Assembly: GCA_030653335.1 (NCBI GenBank)
Contig: JAURZP010000237.1
Location: forward strand, 1 to 5,091
From: Methanoregula sp.
GTDB lineage: Archaea; Halobacteriota; Methanomicrobia; Methanomicrobiales; Methanospirillaceae
Direction: 5' to 3'
Length of the DNA stretch: 5,091 nucleotides
Part shown: positions 5,006 through 5,091 of the stretch, piece after piece
Layout of the letters: each line of letters opens with the position of its first letter
Position numbering within the stretch: position 1 is the stretch's first letter
Notes under the pieces: generated by a model
What the model saw: only the letters and a program-made list of their open reading frames with translations
Databases searched by the model: none
What the model was told of the DNA's origin: nothing
Program-made: the position numbers and the translations under genes

Positions 5006-5091
5006 TTTTCCAAAATTGTTTCGCGATATGCGGTTGACTTCAATCTATAATTCTTGCATTGTTCTCTCAAATTAAATTGTAATGGGGCACC

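Overview
The window looks like a piece of a methanogenic archaeon's chromosome, most likely from the Methanomicrobiales (Methanoregula and relatives). This is inferred from gene content: a DUF2769-type cysteine-rich protein, an archaeal-style lipoprotein, an SGS-type iron-sulfur flavoprotein relative, a stand-alone MASE1-like membrane domain and an IS1634-type transposase. TATA-like boxes about 23-35 bases ahead of several start codons, and scarce Shine-Dalgarno sites, fit an archaeon. No rRNA or tRNA gene confirms the taxonomy.

Left part (1-1454). The 5' end of a flavodoxin-fold oxidoreductase runs leftward off the edge (minus strand, starting at 313). Divergent from it are a small DUF2769 protein (405-656) and a predicted lipoprotein of unknown function (735-1397), the latter followed by a hairpin and T-run terminator.

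Middle (1455-2543). A noncoding strip of about 150 bases carries a 16-base sequence twice. Next comes a minus-strand membrane protein of six probable helices (1605-2219), resembling the MASE1-like sensor half of a signalling protein without its output domain. A TATA-like element at 2248-2259 could serve both this gene and a divergent two-helix membrane ORF (2280-2543).

Right part (2499-5091). An IS1634-family transposase of 596 aa (2626-4416) with a complete DDE triad is bracketed by a 32-base inverted repeat (2499-2530 and 4620-4651, 28 of 32 matching). I take this repeat as the terminal inverted repeats of an apparently intact insertion sequence of about 2.15 kb. Its left end lies inside the two-helix ORF, so the last 14 residues and the stop codon of that ORF come from the element. 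To the right of the element the DNA is much richer in A+T (about one third G+C, against about 53-55% in lines counted on the left). It holds an unrecognised 97-aa protein and an overlapping very short ORF behind a good ribosome binding site.

The genes do not form an obvious pathway. I find no convincing new multi-gene system. The points most worth checking are the boundaries of the insertion sequence and the gene it cuts, the change in composition across it, the output-less sensor domain, and the unknown AT-rich gene at the right edge.
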